A stretch of 64,000 nt of DNA, from positions 102,001 to 166,000 of the forward strand of contig NZ_CP049017.1 of assembly GCF_014236795.1 (NCBI RefSeq). Direction: 5' to 3'. The stretch is from Xanthomonas theicola (GTDB taxonomy: Bacteria; Pseudomonadota; Gammaproteobacteria; Xanthomonadales; Xanthomonadaceae). The notes below the pieces were generated by a model. It searched no databases. It saw nothing but the letters and a program-made list of their open reading frames with translations, and was not told the DNA's origin. This document shows, one piece after another, positions 1 through 10,500 of this stretch (its first letter is position 1; each line of letters begins with the position of its first letter). The translations under genes and the position numbers were made by a program.

Positions 1-122
1 GACTTGGGACTCGGGGCTTGGGACTGGCCGGAGCAAAAGCGGGCGCGACATGCCCAACGCTCCTGCGCGTCCCGGGTCCCCGGTCCCGAGTCCCGAACAC
101 CCCGTGTTCGGAACCCCATCCC
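1..122. other. Leader upstream of accC with short GGGACT-type repeats
   Basis: The stretch before accC is low-complexity and contains several variants of the words cttgggact and cgggtcccgg. Similar degenerate repeats are scattered between genes elsewhere in this window. No complete gene is seen here. The biotin carboxyl carrier gene accB normally precedes accC, and would lie just outside the window if the usual order holds. Confidence 0.5.
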
Positions 123-1490
123 ATGCTCGATAAAGTCGTCATCGCCAATCGCGGCGAAATCGCGCTGCGCATCCTGCGCGCGTGCCATACGCTCGGCATC
201 CGCACGGTCGCGGTGCATTCCACCGTGGACCGCAACCTCAAGCACGTGGCGATGGCCGACGAGTCGGTGTGCATCGGCCCGGCGTCCTCGGCCGAGAGCT
301 ACCTCAACATCCCGGCGCTGATCGCCGCGGCCGAGGTCACCGACGCGCAGGCCATCCATCCCGGCTACGGCTTCCTGTCGGAGAACGCCGACTTCGCCGA
401 GCGCGTGGAGCAGTCCGGCTTCATCTTCATCGGGCCCAAGGCCGACACCATCCGCCTGATGGGCGACAAGGTCGAGGCGATCCGCGCGATGAAGGCCGCC
501 GGCGTGCCGTGCGTGCCCGGCTCCGGCGGCCCGCTGGGCGAGGACATCGTCGCCAACACCAAGATCGCCCGCGAGATCGGCTACCCGGTGATCATCAAGG
601 CGGCCGGCGGCGGCGGCGGCCGCGGCATGCGCGTGGTGCATTCGGAGGCGGCGCTGAAGGCGGCGATCGAGACCACCAAGTCCGAAGCCAAGGCCGCTTT
701 CAGCAACGACCAGGTGTATATGGAGAAATTCCTGGAGAACCCGCGCCACGTGGAGATCCAGGTGCTGGCCGACGGCCAGGGCAACGCCATCCACCTGGGC
801 GAGCGCGACTGTTCGATGCAGCGCCGCCACCAGAAGGTGGTGGAGGAAGCGCCGGCGCCGGGCATCACCGAGCAGTTGCGCAACGAGATCGGCAAGGTCT
901 GTGTGGACGCCTGCGTGCGCATCGGCTACCGCGGCGCCGGCACCTTCGAGTTCCTGTTCGAGGACGGCCGCTTCTACTTCATCGAAATGAACACGCGCAT
1001 CCAAGTCGAGCACCCGGTCACCGAGCGCATCACCGGCATCGATCTGGTCTGCGAGCAGCTGCGCATCGCCGCCGGCCACAAGCTGAGCATCAAGCAGAGC
1101 GACATCGTGCTGCGCGGCCACGCGATCGAATGCCGCATCAACGCCGAGGACCCGGAAACCTTTCTGCCCAACCCGGGCCTGATCACCGGCTTCCACCCGC
1201 CCGGCGGCCCCGGCGTGCGGGTGGATACGCACATCTACAGTGGCTACAAGGTACCGCCGAACTACGACTCGATGATCGGCAAGCTGATCGTGCACGGACC
1301 GGACCGCGAGACCGCGATCGCGCGCATGCGCGTGGCGCTGAGCGAGATGGTGGTGGACGGGATCAAGACCAACATCCCGTTGCAGCAGCGCATCATGCGC
1401 GACAAGGGCTTCCAGGCCGGCGGTCAGAACATCCACTACCTGGAAAAGCGCCTGGCCGAACGCAAGAACAAGTCGATCGCGTTGGTGTGA
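123..1490 (+). CDS. accC: Acetyl-CoA carboxylase, biotin carboxylase subunit
   Basis: The 455-residue product is biotin carboxylase. It carboxylates biotin on AccB with ATP and bicarbonate, the first half-reaction of malonyl-CoA synthesis in the cytoplasm. The N-terminus [20 protein letters not shown] is the family signature. The ATP-grasp glycine loop [11 protein letters not shown] lies near residue 160, [12 protein letters not shown] near 240 and the catalytic [14 protein letters not shown] near 290. Length fits the E. coli enzyme (449 aa). The start at 123 is chosen because the conserved N-terminus begins exactly there; upstream in-frame codons encode repeat-like sequence. The stop is followed within 3 nt by a decayed DUF1643 gene, so the normal downstream neighbour has been displaced. 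Confidence 0.97.
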   Translation: MLDKVVIANRGEIALRILRACHTLGIRTVAVHSTVDRNLKHVAMADESVCIGPASSAESYLNIPALIAAAEVTDAQAIHPGYGFLSENADFAERVEQSGFIFIGPKADTIRLMGDKVEAIRAMKAAGVPCVPGSGGPLGEDIVANTKIAREIGYPVIIKAAGGGGGRGMRVVHSEAALKAAIETTKSEAKAAFSNDQVYMEKFLENPRHVEIQVLADGQGNAIHLGERDCSMQRRHQKVVEEAPAPGITEQLRNEIGKVCVDACVRIGYRGAGTFEFLFEDGRFYFIEMNTRIQVEHPVTERITGIDLVCEQLRIAAGHKLSIKQSDIVLRGHAIECRINAEDPETFLPNPGLITGFHPPGGPGVRVDTHIYSGYKVPPNYDSMIGKLIVHGPDRETAIARMRVALSEMVVDGIKTNIPLQQRIMRDKGFQAGGQNIHYLEKRLAERKNKSIALV

Positions 1491-1492
1491 GG

Positions 1493-1889
1493 GCCGGGAA
1501 CCCAAGCACCGCGGACGCTGCGGTAGATGCCCCACAATCCGACGCTGTCGCGGCTTTGGGCGCAGCTGGCAGCGGTCCGGATTGCTGGTGGTCAACCTAT
1601 ATGCGCTTCGCAGCACCGATCCGGCGGCACTCTGGGAGCATCCGGACCCTGTCGGCCCGGACAACGACAAGCACCTGGCCGCGATCGCGCGCGCGGCGAC
1701 ATCGTTTGCGCTTGGGGCGTCGGCGCCCCGCTGGAGCGCGTGCGGGCCGTGGAGCGCCTGTTCGCCGCCGCGGGCGCACGCCTCTGGTGCCTGGGCACAA
1801 CGAAGCATGGTGCCCCGCGCCACCCTCTCTACGTTCGCGGCGACGTCGCGCTGACCGCTTGGCCTGGTGAGGTGCGTCGTGACGCATAA
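1493..1889 (+). pseudogene. DUF1643 protein remnant, several frameshifts, N-terminus missing
   Basis: Read across three frames, this stretch gives an ordered DUF1643-like protein. It shows GNPSTADAAVD (from 1496), then NPTLSRLWAQLA, then LLVVNLYALRSTDPAALWEH and DNDKHLAAIARA, and finally GDIVCAWGVGAPLERVRAVE with GTTKHGAPRHPLYVR to a stop at 1889. Shifts lie near 1530, 1580 and 1695, the last in a GC-rich alternating run. The part before the NPSTAD motif is absent, so the gene was cut where it meets accC. DUF1643 proteins are of unknown function and are often carried by phages and plasmids. Together with the next two features this looks like a phage-derived scrap. Confidence 0.7.
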
Positions 1890-2142
1890 TCCCGGCCGCC
1901 AGGTAACCGACCGCGATTTTCGCATGCCCGAGTTTCGCGACGCCGATCCAGCCGACTACGAGTTTCGCGCTGACGGCAGAATCGTGCGCAAGGACCGCTG
2001 GGAGTGCGGTATCCACCGGATCCGTGAGGCGCTCGGTGACATAGTCCGCCCGGAGTTCGAAATCGACGAGATTGTGGAGGCCGTGCGTGCGATAGTCGAT
2101 CGCATGCCGGACATGCCGGATGCGCCGGGAGGTGACATATGA
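1879..2142 (+). CDS. Small acidic hypothetical protein, possibly from a Mu-like phage
   Basis: This 87-residue protein starts at GTG 1879, giving [20 protein letters not shown]; a GTG at 1867 would add four residues. It is rich in Asp, Glu and Arg and has no recognised catalytic motif. The start overlaps the end of the DUF1643 remnant. The stop overlaps the ATG of the GemA-like stub in an ATGA arrangement, which is the packing expected of phage early genes. Function is unknown. The reading frame is undamaged, so it could still be expressed, but its neighbours on both sides are broken. Confidence 0.55.
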   Translation: MTHNPGRQVTDRDFRMPEFRDADPADYEFRADGRIVRKDRWECGIHRIREALGDIVRPEFEIDEIVEAVRAIVDRMPDMPDAPGGDI

Positions 2143-2306
2143 CCCGGCGCCTGCCCCGACGCCCCGACAACCGCAAGCGCGTGCTGGCCGCAATTCACGC
2201 TGGCGCCAAGCAGCTCGGCTCGGCCGGACGCGCCGCCACAAGGCTGCAGACGCACGCCGGTCGGCGGATAATCGGCGCTGCATTCGGCGACAGGGACAGG
2301 ACATGA
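2139..2306 (+). pseudogene. GemA/gp16-like (DUF1018) N-terminal stub
   Basis: The 55-codon frame begins [20 protein letters not shown] and continues AGAKQLG. This resembles the opening helix of Mu gp16/GemA proteins, where a basic stretch leads into a KxLLAxIHxAxKQLG-like pattern. After about residue 27 the similarity stops and the rest is unrelated Arg/Ala-rich sequence running to a TGA that overlaps the def start. I infer a deletion that fused the 5' end of a Mu-like gene to the upstream region of def. The similarity is short, so the family call is tentative. Confidence 0.45.
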
Positions 2307-2818
2307 TCCGCGACATCATCCGCATGGGCGACCAGCGCCTGCTGCGCATCGCGCCGCCGGTCGGCGATTTCGGCAGCACGCAACTGCATGCGCTGGTCGC
2401 CGACATGTTCGAGACCATGGACGCTGCCCGCGGCGTCGGCCTGGCCGCGCCGCAGATCGCGGTGGACCTGCAACTGATGGTGTTCGGCTTCGACAGCAAC
2501 GCGCGCTATCCCGATGCGCCGCCGGTGCCGCGCACCGCGCTGGCCAACGTGCAGCTCGAGCCGTTGTCCGACGATCTGGAGGACGGCTGGGAGGGCTGCC
2601 TGTCCATCCCCGGGCTGCGTGCGGTGATCCCGCGCTACCGCCATATCCGCTACCGCGGCATGGACCCGGACGGCGCCCCGGTCGTGCGCGAGGCCGAGGG
2701 CTTCCATGCGCGCGTGGTGCAGCACGAGCACGACCACCTGATCGGCCGGCTGTACCCGTCGCGGATCCGCGACTTCGGCAAGTTCGGGTTCGAGGACGTG
2801 CTGTCCTACGAGTTGTAG
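2303..2818 (+). CDS. def: Peptide deformylase
   Basis: The 171-residue metalloenzyme removes the N-formyl group from nascent proteins. All three family motifs are present: GVGLAAPQI near residue 45, EGCLSIPG near 100 with the metal-binding cysteine, and QHEHDHLIG near 143 with the two metal-binding histidines and the catalytic glutamate. The ATG at 2303 overlaps the stop of the phage-like stub, so the native promoter may be altered. Xanthomonads usually carry a second deformylase next to fmt, and this solitary copy may be the accessory paralogue. It converges with ettA across a 49-bp gap containing an imperfect GC-rich stem. Confidence 0.93.
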   Translation: MIRDIIRMGDQRLLRIAPPVGDFGSTQLHALVADMFETMDAARGVGLAAPQIAVDLQLMVFGFDSNARYPDAPPVPRTALANVQLEPLSDDLEDGWEGCLSIPGLRAVIPRYRHIRYRGMDPDGAPVVREAEGFHARVVQHEHDHLIGRLYPSRIRDFGKFGFEDVLSYEL

Positions 2819-2867
2819 CGCAGCGCGGCCCGCATCGCACCGCACACACGGGCCGCGGTGCGGCCGC

Positions 2868-4529
<1,662 letters not shown>

Positions 4530-4713
4530 GGGAGCTCCGGAGGCGCAGGACGCCCGCCAGCCAGGGCCGGAAGGCGTCGAAATGGATGCCGTCGATTATA
4601 GCGGCACCGGTGCCTGCACGTCCGTGCCGGACCGGCGCGGCCATGAACGCCGACGCTCCGGCAGGGAGACGGCACGGCGCGGGCGGGCGCCTAGTGGGCC
4701 GTAACGTTTTAGA
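4530..4713. other. ettA upstream region
   Basis: This 184-bp stretch between ettA and the first IS fragment should hold the ettA promoter, read leftward. I see no gene and no convincing promoter hexamers. The right edge near gtaacgttttagaaggg may be the left end of the IS630-type element. Confidence 0.4.
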
Positions 4714-4929
4714 AGGGAAGTATCATTGCGCCTTTGTCGATGGAGAGCGCAATGGAAGCTGACCAAGACCGAAGTCATGGAACTGCAACGACAAACCAGC
4801 GCCCGCAACGCACGAGCCGGCTCGGCTCGCCCTGCTCGGTTGATCTTGCTGCTGCCCGATGGACTGACCTGGGCCCAGATTCGCACCCAGCTCGATTGCA
4901 GCGACAGCTATATCGATCGCTGGAGGGCG
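4714..4929 (+). mobile_element. IS630-family transposase, 5' fragment
   Basis: The frame read from about 4726 gives KLTKTEVMELQRQTSARNAR, then ARLILLLPDGLTWAQIRTQL and DCSDSYIDRWR. This is the N-terminal helix-turn-helix of an IS630-type transposase. It stops abruptly at 4930, where the terminal sequence of an IS30 element begins. The catalytic DDE domain is absent, so the fragment cannot transpose. Confidence 0.7.
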
Positions 4930-5540
4930 GTCTCAAGAATCAAGTGCAACACGTGATTTGAATGCCAGGATGTCCTTCTCCAAGGCCGCCGCCAGGGTCG
5001 CCCAGGCCAATGGCTGGCGCGGCCGTGCGTTCGTTCGCTTGCCCACGCGATCGAGGTACTCCTGACGGGCCTGCGACAGGTCCACCCCGTAGGGCAGGAA
5101 CTGGCGCAGCAAGCCGTTGGTGTTCTCGTTGCTGCCGCGCTGCCACGGCGCATGCGGATCGGCGAACCGGACCTGGCTGTTCAACCGCTGCATCCGTTCC
5201 TCGTAGCAGGTCCGTTCCGCGGTCGTCGGTCGGGCTCTCACCCAGGAAGGCCGGCCGCTGCTTCATCTGCCGGGGAAACCCCTCGACCGCCGCCTGCGCC
5301 GTGCCACCGTCCATCCTGCACAGCACCACCAAGCGGGTCTTGCGTTCCACCAGTGCGCCCACGCATGAACGGTTGAACGCGCCTTCGATCAGGGCGCCCT
5401 CCCCATGCCCCGGCGCCAGGCGCTGCTTCACCGGGTCCGGGCCATGCACGATGCGCAGTTCCTCCGGCGCCCACGAGCGCACCGCCGCTGTCGTGCGCCT
5501 GCCACCTGGTGTGGGCTGGCCACCTCTCCATGCATGGATC
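4930..5540 (-). mobile_element. IS30-family element, truncated copy A
   Basis: The minus strand encodes the C-terminal half of an IS30 transposase: AFNRSCVGALVERKTRLVVL, then [20 protein letters not shown], and a C-terminus ending [10 protein letters not shown]. The element end at 4930 begins GTCTCAAGAATCAAGTGCAA and is identical to the right end of copy B at 12580. A frameshift lies at about 5230, where two residues are lost after DRGT, and copy B has the same shift. The other side breaks off at 5540 inside an IS1595 remnant. The N-terminal half is absent. Confidence 0.85.
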
Positions 5541-6057
5541 ATGGCGTTGGCAAGTCGCAGCAGCAGCTCGCGCAACTGGAATCTGCGATTGAAGCGGTAG
5601 GCGGCTTCGGCCAGATACCCGCCTTGCGTATTTGCCTTGCGCGACGGCGTGAGACACGCCGCTCGGCCATGACCTGCATGATCTTGTGCTTCATCTGCCA
5701 GGCCGTCTTGTCGTTGACCGCCAGATGACGCATCAGCTCCAGCGCGGCCAGATTGGTTTTGGTCCAGGTCCACAGGGGCAAGGCCAGCATCCAGGCGCGC
5801 AGCGGCAGTTGGGCGCCGGCAAACAGCGTGCCTGCCATCAGACGGGTCCGATGCCGGCACGCGCTGCATTGGTCGTAGATCGCAGCACCACGCTTGCAAC
5901 GCGACCGCGCCCGCCCGGCACAGCAGGGACAGCGAAATCCCTGCGGCCACCGCCATTTGTACAGAGCGCGGTAGCACTTGGCCTCGGCGCCGTAGGACGC
6001 GAAAAACTCGGACATCGACAATCCCGCTTGGAACTGCACCGCATCGATGCTCATCAC
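5541..6057 (-). pseudogene. IS1595-family (ISXo2-like) transposase, internally deleted
   Basis: Starting at 6057 the protein has the zinc-ribbon N-terminus of IS1595 transposases. It shows MSEFFASYGAEAKCYRALYK, a CPCC..CKRG..CSAC cysteine set and the helix RHLAVNDKTAWQMKHKIMQV. The central DDE core is missing. A frameshift near 5640 leads straight to the C-terminal motif YRFNRRFQLRELLLRLANAM. That end runs directly into the IS30 fragment at 5540. The element is dead, and the junction is a fusion of two IS families. Confidence 0.8.
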
Positions 6058-6280
6058 GCCACCTCATTGTCTTCAGATGACGGCAGCATCAACTCAGGGC
6101 GGCGCAGATCCTGCGACGGGTGGCTGAAGGTCAGGGCTAAACCAACCTGAGAGTTCCCCCGGCTCTGCCGGGGATGCAGTAGAAGTTTGACGTATCCGGG
6201 AGTCCATCCCGGAGACTCCGCAACGTGAGCGGCCAAGCACACGAGACGGAGAAACCGAGATGGATGAGTTTGAGAGCTTA

Positions 6281-7442
6281 GGATGGTCTGAACAACTCCC
6301 TCTGATCCTGCGACAATCGTACAAAGCCCAACAGGACAACGACGATGCAATTGTCTTTCGGCGACGCGGAGTACAACGGCAAGCGCAAGCAGACGCGGCG
6401 CGAAAGGTTGCTGGCCGAGATGGATCAGGTGGTGCCGTGGAAAGACCTGCTGGCGCTGATCGCGCCGCACTATCCGAAGTCGGGCCATCCGGGCCGTCAG
6501 CCGTACCCGCTGGAGACAATGCTGCGCATCCACTTTCTGCAGCAGTGGTACGCACTGAGCGACCCGGGCGCGGAAGAAGCCTTGTACGACACGGCGTCGA
6601 TGCGCCGTTTCGCCAGGATCGGCGGGTTGGATGAGGTGCCGGACGAGACCACGATCCTCAACTTCCGCCGGTTGCTGGAGACGCACGATCTGGCGCGCAC
6701 GCTGTTCAACCGGGTCAACGCGCACCTATCGCGCAAGGGCCAGAGCCTGCGCGGCGGCACCATCGTGGACGCCACGATCATTGCCGCGCCCAGCTCGACC
6801 AAGAACAAGAACGGCGAGCGCGACCCGGAAATGCACCAGACCAAGAAGGGCAATCAGTACTACTTCGGGATGAAAGCGCACATCGGCGTGGACGATGAGT
6901 CCGGGCTGGTGCACCACTTGGAATGCACGGCGGCCAACGCCGCAGATATCACCCAGGCGCACAAGCTGCTGCACGGCAAGGAAGACACGGTATGCGGCGA
7001 CAGCGGCTACACCGGGCTGGCCAAGCGCGAGGAGATGGCGAGCAAGCGCAAGCTGCGCTATCTGATCGCGGAGAAGCCCTCGAAGCTGAAGCAGATCAAG
7101 AGCAAGCGCGAATTGAAGTGGGCACAGCGCTGGGAGCACGCCAAGGCCAGCCTGAGGGCGAAGGTGGAGCATCCGTTCCGGGTGATCAAGCGCCAGTTTG
7201 GCTACGTCAAGGTGCGCTATCGCGGCCTGGCGAAGAACACGGCGCAAGTGCTGACGCTGTTTGCGCTGTCGAACCTGTGGCTGAAGCGAAAGCAGTTGCT
7301 GCCTGTCGTGGGGAGGGTGTGCCTGTAATCCGGGAAATACCCCGGAAATGCGCCGGAAACGGCGAAAAACCGAGGGTCTGAGCGCCGTGGGCGTGGTCGA
7401 TATGGCTTGCCTCATCCTCCGACCGCGTTGATCAGACTATCC
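6281..7442 (+). mobile_element. Complete IS5-family element with CTTA target duplication
   Basis: The element is 1162 bp long. Its left end begins ggatggtctgaacaactc and the reverse complement of its right end begins ggatagtctgatcaacgc, imperfect inverted repeats. It is flanked on both sides by CTTA (6277-6280 and 7443-7446), a 4-bp target duplication typical of IS5 insertions. It carries one intact transposase. The clean duplication and undamaged gene suggest it is the most recent insertion in this region and probably still mobile. Confidence 0.88.
6345..7328 (+). CDS. IS5-family transposase (intact)
   Basis: The 327-residue DDE transposase starts MQLSFGDAEYNGKRKQTRRE. It shows the IS5 N-terminal segment ending HFLQQWYALSDPGAEEALYD, a first catalytic aspartate in GGTIVDATIIAAPSS near residue 145, a second in CGDSGYTG near 220, and the C-terminal Y(2)R(3)E(6)K-like block around KVEHPFRVIKRQFGYVKVRY near 285. 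It is full length for the family and has no frameshift. It is the only gene of the surrounding element. Confidence 0.93.
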   Translation: MQLSFGDAEYNGKRKQTRRERLLAEMDQVVPWKDLLALIAPHYPKSGHPGRQPYPLETMLRIHFLQQWYALSDPGAEEALYDTASMRRFARIGGLDEVPDETTILNFRRLLETHDLARTLFNRVNAHLSRKGQSLRGGTIVDATIIAAPSSTKNKNGERDPEMHQTKKGNQYYFGMKAHIGVDDESGLVHHLECTAANAADITQAHKLLHGKEDTVCGDSGYTGLAKREEMASKRKLRYLIAEKPSKLKQIKSKRELKWAQRWEHAKASLRAKVEHPFRVIKRQFGYVKVRYRGLAKNTAQVLTLFALSNLWLKRKQLLPVVGRVCL

Positions 7443-7957
7443 CTTAAGTCACACCAGGTGGGAGTGTCTGTACCACGTTGTGTTCATACCGAAGTGTCGC
7501 CGTAAGACACTGTATGTGGGTCTGAGGAAGCATCTAGGAGAGGTGTTCCGGCGATTGGCCGAGCAGAAGGAGAGCCGGGTCGAGGAGGGCCATCTGATGC
7601 CAGATCACGTCCATATGCTGTTGAAGATTCCGCCGAAGTAGGCGGTGTCGCAGGTGGTGGGCTATATCAAGGGCAAGAGCGCCATCCACCTAGCGCGGGT
7701 GTATGTGGAGCGGAAGCGGAACTTTGTAGGGCAGAGCTTCTGGGCGCGAGGTTACTTCGTTACGAGGGTAGGTCGGGATGAAGGGTTGATCGGGGCATAC
7801 ATCCAGAACCAAGAGGCGGAAGATCGGCGCTTGGACCAATTGCAGTTGCTGAGGTAGTCGGCCACCTTCAGGTGGCCCTAACAAGGGAGGCGCGTAGCGC
7901 TCCCGCAGCCGCTTTGAGCGGCTCACATCTCTAAAGCCCCCGGCTTTGCCGGGGGGT

Positions 7958-8802
7958 ATTTACTCAGGACGTCTTTTGAGCAGTACTGCCGGGAAAGCAA
8001 GATGGACGAACTGCAAGCTGGCGTTGCGTTTGCGCTCGCAGTTCTTCCACAGCCTTCGGTTCTTCTCTGGCCATGCAAAGCTGCGCTCGACGATCCAGCG
8101 CTTGGGCATCACCTTGAAGGCATGCAGTTCGTTGCGCTTTGCGATCTGCACTTCGACTTTCCTGCCAAACATCTCGCGCACTGCCCGTGCAAACGGAGCT
8201 CGGACATGGCCGCCATCGCAGAGCAGGTCTTCTACGCGCTTCAACCTCCGCTTGCTGCCCTGGAGCGCCGGCAGCGCACCCTTGCGATCGGTCGCCTCTG
8301 CCGTCGTCACCGCGATGGCATGCGGCAATCCTTGGGTATCGGCAGCGATATGACGCTTGATGCCTGACACTTTCTTGCCAGCGTCATCGCCCTTCCGGCC
8401 CGCAGCATCCGTGTTCTTCACGCTCTGCGCGTCGAGGATCAAGAACCTGCTGCAGGCGGTGCGCCCCGTTTCTCGCGGGCCGCGCCAACCCGATTTCTTT
8501 AACGCCCGCTCCAGCAGGCTCACGGCGCGCTCATCCACTTCGCTCCATATCTGGAAGTACGCGTGCACCGTGCGCCACTTCGGAAAGTCGCTGGGCAAAG
8601 CGCGCCATTGGCATCCGGTGCGCAGCAGGTCAAGCACCGCGCAGAACACCTCATGCCAATCGACCTTGCGCGGCGCGGTCTTCTTGCGCGCACCTTCAGG
8701 CAACGCGCGGATCTGCTCGAACGGCTCGCCGCTGATGCCAATGGGATAACGGGCTCTGCTCTCCATAGGATCGGATAAGTCGAGCAGACTTTGAACAGGC
8801 TC
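7958..8802 (-). mobile_element. IS5-family element, group 2, copy 1
   Basis: The element carries the transposase at 7960-8766. Its right end, read on the minus strand as gagcctgttcaaagtctg (to about 8802), resembles the termini of copy 2 at 14394-15246. The left end is degenerate and merges with the IS200 terminal region, so no target duplication can be defined. It is adjacent to the 3' end of rlmD. Confidence 0.6.
7960..8766 (-). CDS. IS5-family transposase, group 2 (single-frame copy)
   Basis: This 268-residue transposase reads in one frame. It has the DUF4096-type N-terminal domain LLRTGCQWRALPSDFPKWRT near residue 48. The first catalytic Asp is in FLILDAQSVKNTD, the second region in LCDGGHVRAPFA, and the C-terminal block is KRWIVERSFAWPEKNRRLWK. 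The second Asp motif is usually DSGY, so DGGH is a departure that may weaken activity. The junction around residues 88-108 is in frame here, unlike copy 2. Confidence 0.8.
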   Translation of the reverse strand: MESRARYPIGISGEPFEQIRALPEGARKKTAPRKVDWHEVFCAVLDLLRTGCQWRALPSDFPKWRTVHAYFQIWSEVDERAVSLLERALKKSGWRGPRETGRTACSRFLILDAQSVKNTDAAGRKGDDAGKKVSGIKRHIAADTQGLPHAIAVTTAEATDRKGALPALQGSKRRLKRVEDLLCDGGHVRAPFARAVREMFGRKVEVQIAKRNELHAFKVMPKRWIVERSFAWPEKNRRLWKNCERKRNASLQFVHLAFPAVLLKRRPE

Positions 8803-8863
8803 TCAGCCTCGCTATTACGAATCCCCACTCCCGAATCCCCACTCCCGGCTTGCCTACGAATCC

Positions 8864-10210
8864 CTACTGCCGAATCCCCACTCCCGGCTTCTCGAACACC
8901 ACGATGCTCTCCACATGCGCGGTATGCGGGAACATGTCCATCGCACCGGCCGCCTTCAGCACGAAGCCCTGCTCGTTGACCAGGTAGCCGGCGTCGCGCG
9001 CCAGCGAGCCGGGATGGCAGCTGACGTAGACGACGCGCTGGAAGGTGTCCAGCGGCAGTTGCCGCAGCACCTCGATCGCGCCGGAGCGCGGTGGGTCGAG
9101 CAGCAGCTTGTCGAAGCCCTGGTGCATCCATGGCGTCTGGCGCTGGTCCTGGGTCAGGTCGGCGGCGAAGAACTGCGCGTTGTCCAGGCCGTTGCGCCGC
9201 GCGTTGTCGCGCGCCCGCGCCACCAGCCCGGCATCGCCCTCCACACCCACCACCTCGCACACCGTGCGCGCCAGCGGCAGGGTGAAGTTACCCAGCCCGC
9301 AGAACAGGTCGAGCACGCGGTCGCCGGCCTGCGCATCGAGCAGCGCCAGCGCCTGCACGATCATCTTCTGGTTGAGCGCGGCGTTGACCTGGATGAAGTC
9401 CAGCGGGCGGAACGCCAGCTCCACGTCCCATTGCGGCAGCCGGAACGACAGCGCAACGTCCTGGGGATACAGCGGATGCACGCTGTCCACGCCGCCCGGC
9501 TGCAGGAAGACGGCGAAATCGTGGGCCTGGGCGAACGCCACCAGCGCCGCCCGGTCGCGCGCGCCGAGCGGTTGCATGTGGCGGAAGGTCAGTGCCACCG
9601 CGGCATCGCCGGCGATGAACTCGATCTGCGGGATGTCGCGCTTGCCGTCCAGGCTCTCGACCAGTTCGGCCAGCGCGCTCACCTTGAAGCCGATCTGCGG
9701 GATCACCGTATGGCACACCGACAGGTCGGCGACGAAGCGCGGGTCCTGCTCGCGGAAGCCGACCAGGGTCTTGTCCTTCTTCTCCACCCGGCGCACCGAG
9801 AAACGGCCCTTGCGCCGGTAGCCCCAGGGATCGCCGGACAGCGCCGGCAACACCGTCTGCGGGGTCACGTGGCCGATCCGCTCCAGGTTCTCGGTCAGCA
9901 CCCGCTGTTTGGCCAGGATCTGCCGGTCCTCGGCCAGGTGCTGCAGCACGCAGCCGGCGCAGACCCCGAAGTGCGGGCAGCGTGGTGGCACCCGCTGCGG
10001 TGAGGCGTGCAGCACCTGCAGGGTGCGCGCCTCGTCGAAATGGCGGCTGCGCGCGGTGGGCTCGGCGATGACGGTCTCGCCCGGCAACGCGCCGGCGACG
10101 AAAGCGACCTTGCCGCCGGCGCGGCGGGCAACGCCGCGACCGTCGTGACTCAGGTCGGCGATATCAGTCTGGAACGGGGTGCGGTCTAGGCGGTTTCTGG
10201 ATCGGGCCAC
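8864..10210 (-). CDS. rlmD: 23S rRNA (uracil-1939-C5)-methyltransferase RlmD
   Basis: This 448-residue iron-sulfur enzyme methylates U1939 of 23S rRNA with SAM. The cluster ligands are visible as CPHFGVCAGCVLQHL near residue 75 plus a later cysteine in SVCHTVIPQ. The SAM motif VLDLFCGLGNFTLPLA is near 300, and the catalytic cysteine lies in SCHPGSLARDAGYL near 400 (family pattern SCNPxTLARD). The GTG at 10210 gives the best TRAM-domain start, with FQTDIADLSHDGRGVARRAG. The last ten codons run into a repeat made of gaatccccactcccggct units, so the C-terminal tail may differ from relatives. It is divergent from the REC-HPt gene. Confidence 0.95.
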   Translation of the reverse strand: MARSRNRLDRTPFQTDIADLSHDGRGVARRAGGKVAFVAGALPGETVIAEPTARSRHFDEARTLQVLHASPQRVPPRCPHFGVCAGCVLQHLAEDRQILAKQRVLTENLERIGHVTPQTVLPALSGDPWGYRRKGRFSVRRVEKKDKTLVGFREQDPRFVADLSVCHTVIPQIGFKVSALAELVESLDGKRDIPQIEFIAGDAAVALTFRHMQPLGARDRAALVAFAQAHDFAVFLQPGGVDSVHPLYPQDVALSFRLPQWDVELAFRPLDFIQVNAALNQKMIVQALALLDAQAGDRVLDLFCGLGNFTLPLARTVCEVVGVEGDAGLVARARDNARRNGLDNAQFFAADLTQDQRQTPWMHQGFDKLLLDPPRSGAIEVLRQLPLDTFQRVVYVSCHPGSLARDAGYLVNEQGFVLKAAGAMDMFPHTAHVESIVVFEKPGVGIRQ

Positions 10211-10500
10211 GTGGCGGCAGGCTGCGGGCGGAAAAGGGCGGCCATTGTCGCAGATGCGCCAGGGGGCCTGCCGACGCGCCCAGGCGCGGCCCGCAACCGC
10301 AGCGGCGCGGCGCCGCGGCAACTGACCGCCCGTCCAGGCCGCACGGCGACCGTGGCGGTGAGCCCGGCAACCACGCTGCCGGTCGGGGCGACGCCGCTGG
10401 CGGCACGGACCCGCTTGCAGTCGGGGCGACGGCGGCGCAAAGTGGTACGACGCATCATCGCAGCCGCTAAGATGCACCCAGGCCGCATGGAGGCATCAGG
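10211..10500. other. Divergent intergenic region, rlmD / response regulator
   Basis: The 290-bp GC-rich gap must contain both divergent promoters. I see no gene and no clear sigma-70 hexamers. The segment just before the response regulator (about 10440-10500) is less GC-rich and is the likely promoter area. Confidence 0.4.

Larger units (their letters stand above)
6260..7857 (+). pseudogene. IS200-type TnpA (Y1 HUH transposase), split by IS5 and carrying an amber stop
   Basis: The gene starts MDEFESL at 6260, is broken at 6280 and resumes at 7443. With one copy of the 4-bp target duplication removed it reads on as SLSHTRWECLYHVVFIPKCR. The HUH motif appears as HLMPDHVHMLLKIPPK, then a TAG at 7639 interrupts the frame. 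The rest continues with YIKGKSAIHLARVYVERKRN and YIQNQEAEDRRLDQL, which holds the catalytic-tyrosine helix. The protein would be about 140 residues if restored, normal for the family. Two independent lesions make it inactive. Confidence 0.85.
6160..7958 (+). mobile_element. IS200/IS605-type element interrupted by IS5
   Basis: Both ends carry a short palindrome of the type CCCCCGGCTnTGCCGGGG (about 6165-6182 and 7938-7956). Such subterminal hairpins are what Y1 transposases recognise. Between them lies a tnpA gene split by an IS5 element. The right flank (7860-7960) contains further small stem-loops, for example ggccaccttcaggtggcc. Exact cleavage sites cannot be assigned by eye. Confidence 0.65.
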
